Assembly (NCBI GenBank): GCA_029260695.1
Contig: JAJDCT010000210.1
Location: 1-6,722, forward strand
Length of the DNA: 6,722 nt
Source: Phycisphaeraceae bacterium
Lineage (GTDB): Bacteria > Planctomycetota > Phycisphaerae > Phycisphaerales > Phycisphaeraceae
Direction: 5' to 3'
Shown here: piece by piece, positions 5,260 through 6,722 of the stretch
Layout: every line of letters begins with the position of its first letter
How positions within the stretch are numbered: the stretch's first letter is position 1
The notes under the pieces: generated by a model
Told to the model about the DNA's origin: nothing
What the model saw: the letters and a program-made list of their open reading frames with translations, nothing else
The model's database searches: none
Position numbers and translations under genes: made by a program

Positions 5260-6722
5260 TTAATTCCTGGCGAGTATCCGGTAGACGATAAAAGTCGTAA
5301 GGGCCAAGCCGGCGTTTCCGGCCCAAAGAAACGCCAGTCCGCCGACCACCGTTGCCCTCTGGGTGACCGCCAAATCCTGCCCGGTATGAATCACGAGGAT
5401 CGACACGATCGCCAGCAGGAAACTCCAGAAGAAAACGACCAGCGGCATTTGGCCCTTTAGGCGCATCGCCAGCACGGCCCCAAAGACCAGGAGTATCAGG
5501 CAGGTGATCGCCGATGCCGCACGCTCGTGTAGCTGCGAGATAATTTTCCGTCCGAGCTTCTGGATGTTGCGGTCCAGGCTGAGCTTCGCACGGTCGACGT
5601 TTTTAGAAAGTGTGACGTGCCGAGCAGCCACTGCGATCAGGTCGCCGATCGGCTTGTGCTCGATTTGTGGATCAATCACCGGGGTCGGCCAAACCATCGG
5701 GGGCAGCGTGTCGGCGAGCTTTTCTGTCATCGGCTCGGTGCCGGGCACCTTAAACACGCGGACTTCGCCAAGCTCGATTGAGGCCGTGGGCTCAAGCTCG
5801 CGCTGGCCGGGCTTGATCGTGATCCTGCCAGACACCGCCTCAATCCTACGCTGCACCGGGCCATCGGTGGGGTACTCGATCGTGATCGGTTGGTCGGGCG
5901 TTGCCTTGAGTACCAACGCACCACTGACCGTGCGCACGGAAGGGCTCTTAACCCGATAGCCCTGGCGTGAGCCCAACAACACCACGCCCGCCTTGCCGTC
6001 GTCGACTTTCATTTGTTGGCGGATCGATGTCCGCAACTCCGCGACCGCGACCTGGTGCGCCAGTTCGATCTTGGCATCATGCACATCGCCAAAACGGTCT
6101 GGCTCACGATCCAGCATCCTCAATTGTGGCCAAGACAAAAACTTCGGGTCGTCGCTGAACGGGCTGGGCAAATCGATCGGACCGATGGGCAGGCTCTTGG
6201 AATAATGTAGCTCCCCGACATCAGACAAATAGCGCATCGCCTCGAGCAGCTTCAACGTCATCCGCGAGCCCTCGGGGCCCTGGAAGAGCAGGATATTGGC
6301 GACCTTCGCGGTGCTGTCGGCGGTGACCCGGTTCTGATCGTCCAACTCCCCCACCGCGACACCGGTCAATTGGATGAACTTGGTGGGGATGAACTTGGTG
6401 GAGATGGACTTCGTGGCGTTCTCGATGTCGGGGGGCACGGGCATCTGCACCGCGGAGTCGGCGTAGATAACGATGCCATCGATCTCAGTGAACGGGCGGT
6501 TTTGGTTGAGCTGTGTGACCAACACGGTCATCATATCGCTCTCAACGGTCTCGGCAGCGGCGCGGTAAAACCCGGGGACGACAAAGTTGGACAGATAAAA
6601 GAGCCCCATCGTCAGAACCAACCCCAGCGCCGCGACCGGGGCGAGGATCTTGGCGTAGCTGATCCCGCTGGCGGAACAGGCCAGGATTTCGTTATCTGCC
6701 GCCAGCCTTATAAAAACCAGGG
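5260..6722 (-). CDS. lptF: LptF-like permease with enlarged periplasmic region, N-terminus cut by window edge
   Basis: The minus frame is open from the right edge to the TAA at 5260, giving 486 visible residues; TM1 and part of TM2 lie outside. The visible part begins with a cytoplasmic segment containing ADNEILACSASGIS (8-21), the family's (S/N)EL...GxS coupling motif. TM3 follows (about 25-51), then a periplasmic region at about 52-400 and three C-terminal helices at about 402-421, 426-447 and 456-484. The family places these helices around the LPS path, working with LptG and the ATPase LptB. The first gene of the pair is lptF in E. coli, and the partner downstream resembles LptG, so this is called lptF. 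The protein is oversized: over 540 residues are expected against 366 in E. coli. The excess is in the periplasm, where a second beta-rich stretch (visible 240-345) follows an otherwise normal-looking domain. A TTG at 6621 is an internal codon, not the start. Confidence 0.88.
   Translation of the reverse strand, partial: LVFIRLAADNEILACSASGISYAKILAPVAALGLVLTMGLFYLSNFVVPGFYRAAAETVESDMMTVLVTQLNQNRPFTEIDGIVIYADSAVQMPVPPDIENATKSISTKFIPTKFIQLTGVAVGELDDQNRVTADSTAKVANILLFQGPEGSRMTLKLLEAMRYLSDVGELHYSKSLPIGPIDLPSPFSDDPKFLSWPQLRMLDREPDRFGDVHDAKIELAHQVAVAELRTSIRQQMKVDDGKAGVVLLGSRQGYRVKSPSVRTVSGALVLKATPDQPITIEYPTDGPVQRRIEAVSGRITIKPGQRELEPTASIELGEVRVFKVPGTEPMTEKLADTLPPMVWPTPVIDPQIEHKPIGDLIAVAARHVTLSKNVDRAKLSLDRNIQKLGRKIISQLHERAASAITCLILLVFGAVLAMRLKGQMPLVVFFWSFLLAIVSILVIHTGQDLAVTQRATVVGGLAFLWAGNAGLALTTFIVYRILARN
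6373..6417 (-). repeat. Three-copy 15-base in-frame tandem repeat within lptF
   Basis: On the plus strand three adjacent 15-base units, GATGAACTTGGTGGG, GATGAACTTGGTGGA and GATGGACTTCGTGGC, differ from each other by one to four bases. On the coding strand they give ATKSI, STKFI and PTKFI in the periplasmic part of the LptF-like protein. The length keeps the frame, so copy-number change would add or remove five residues without breaking the gene. Confidence 0.85.

Noticed and set aside
4194..5291. Plus-strand frames of up to 129 codons opposite the lptG-like gene
   Set aside because: They are antisense shadows of a clear YjgP/YjgQ permease, with compositions rich in Arg, Gln and Asp and no family signature.
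1..6722. tRNA, rRNA, CRISPR array, insertion sequence or integrase
   Set aside because: No cloverleaf, spaced direct-repeat array, transposase motif or terminal inverted repeats were seen on reading both strands, and intergenic gaps are all shorter than about 130 bases.

Overview
The window reads as chromosomal DNA from a GC-rich, diderm (LPS-type) bacterium. The evidence is a pair of LptF/LptG permease genes, high GC in nearly all genes, and a large exported repeat protein. The style (an outsized LptF-like protein, long exported helical-repeat proteins, weak or absent Shine-Dalgarno sites before several genes) suggests Planctomycetota, perhaps Phycisphaerae. That assignment is an impression from the proteins, not proof.

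Layout from right to left, because six of the seven genes are on the minus strand. An lptF-like gene runs off the right edge (its N-terminus lies beyond 6722). It is followed by an lptG-like gene, then a small SnoaL/NTF2-fold gene. Next comes the only plus-strand gene, 2926-3417, which is clearly AT-richer than everything around it and looks like a transferred single-gene insert. It encodes a probable PD-(D/E)XK-type nuclease-fold protein. Beyond it lie trpA (tryptophan synthase alpha chain, no trpB in view), a 94-residue three-helix membrane protein, and a large secreted helical-repeat (TPR-like) protein that runs off the left edge as an open frame of 512 codons.

How the genes work together: the two Lpt permeases should form the LptFG heterodimer that, with the ATPase LptB, extracts LPS from the inner membrane. 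The small membrane protein and the secreted repeat protein are 34 bases apart with good ribosome sites and look like one transcription unit. trpA and the SnoaL-like gene have no visible functional link to their neighbours.

What deserves attention: the isolated nuclease-like gene; an extra helical segment of about 58 residues between the first two membrane helices of the LptG-like protein; an LptF-like periplasmic region about twice the usual size, perhaps a duplicated beta domain; and a three-copy, 15-base in-frame tandem repeat inside lptF. No tRNA, rRNA, CRISPR array, insertion sequence or integrase was seen, and there is no gene-free stretch longer than about 130 bases.
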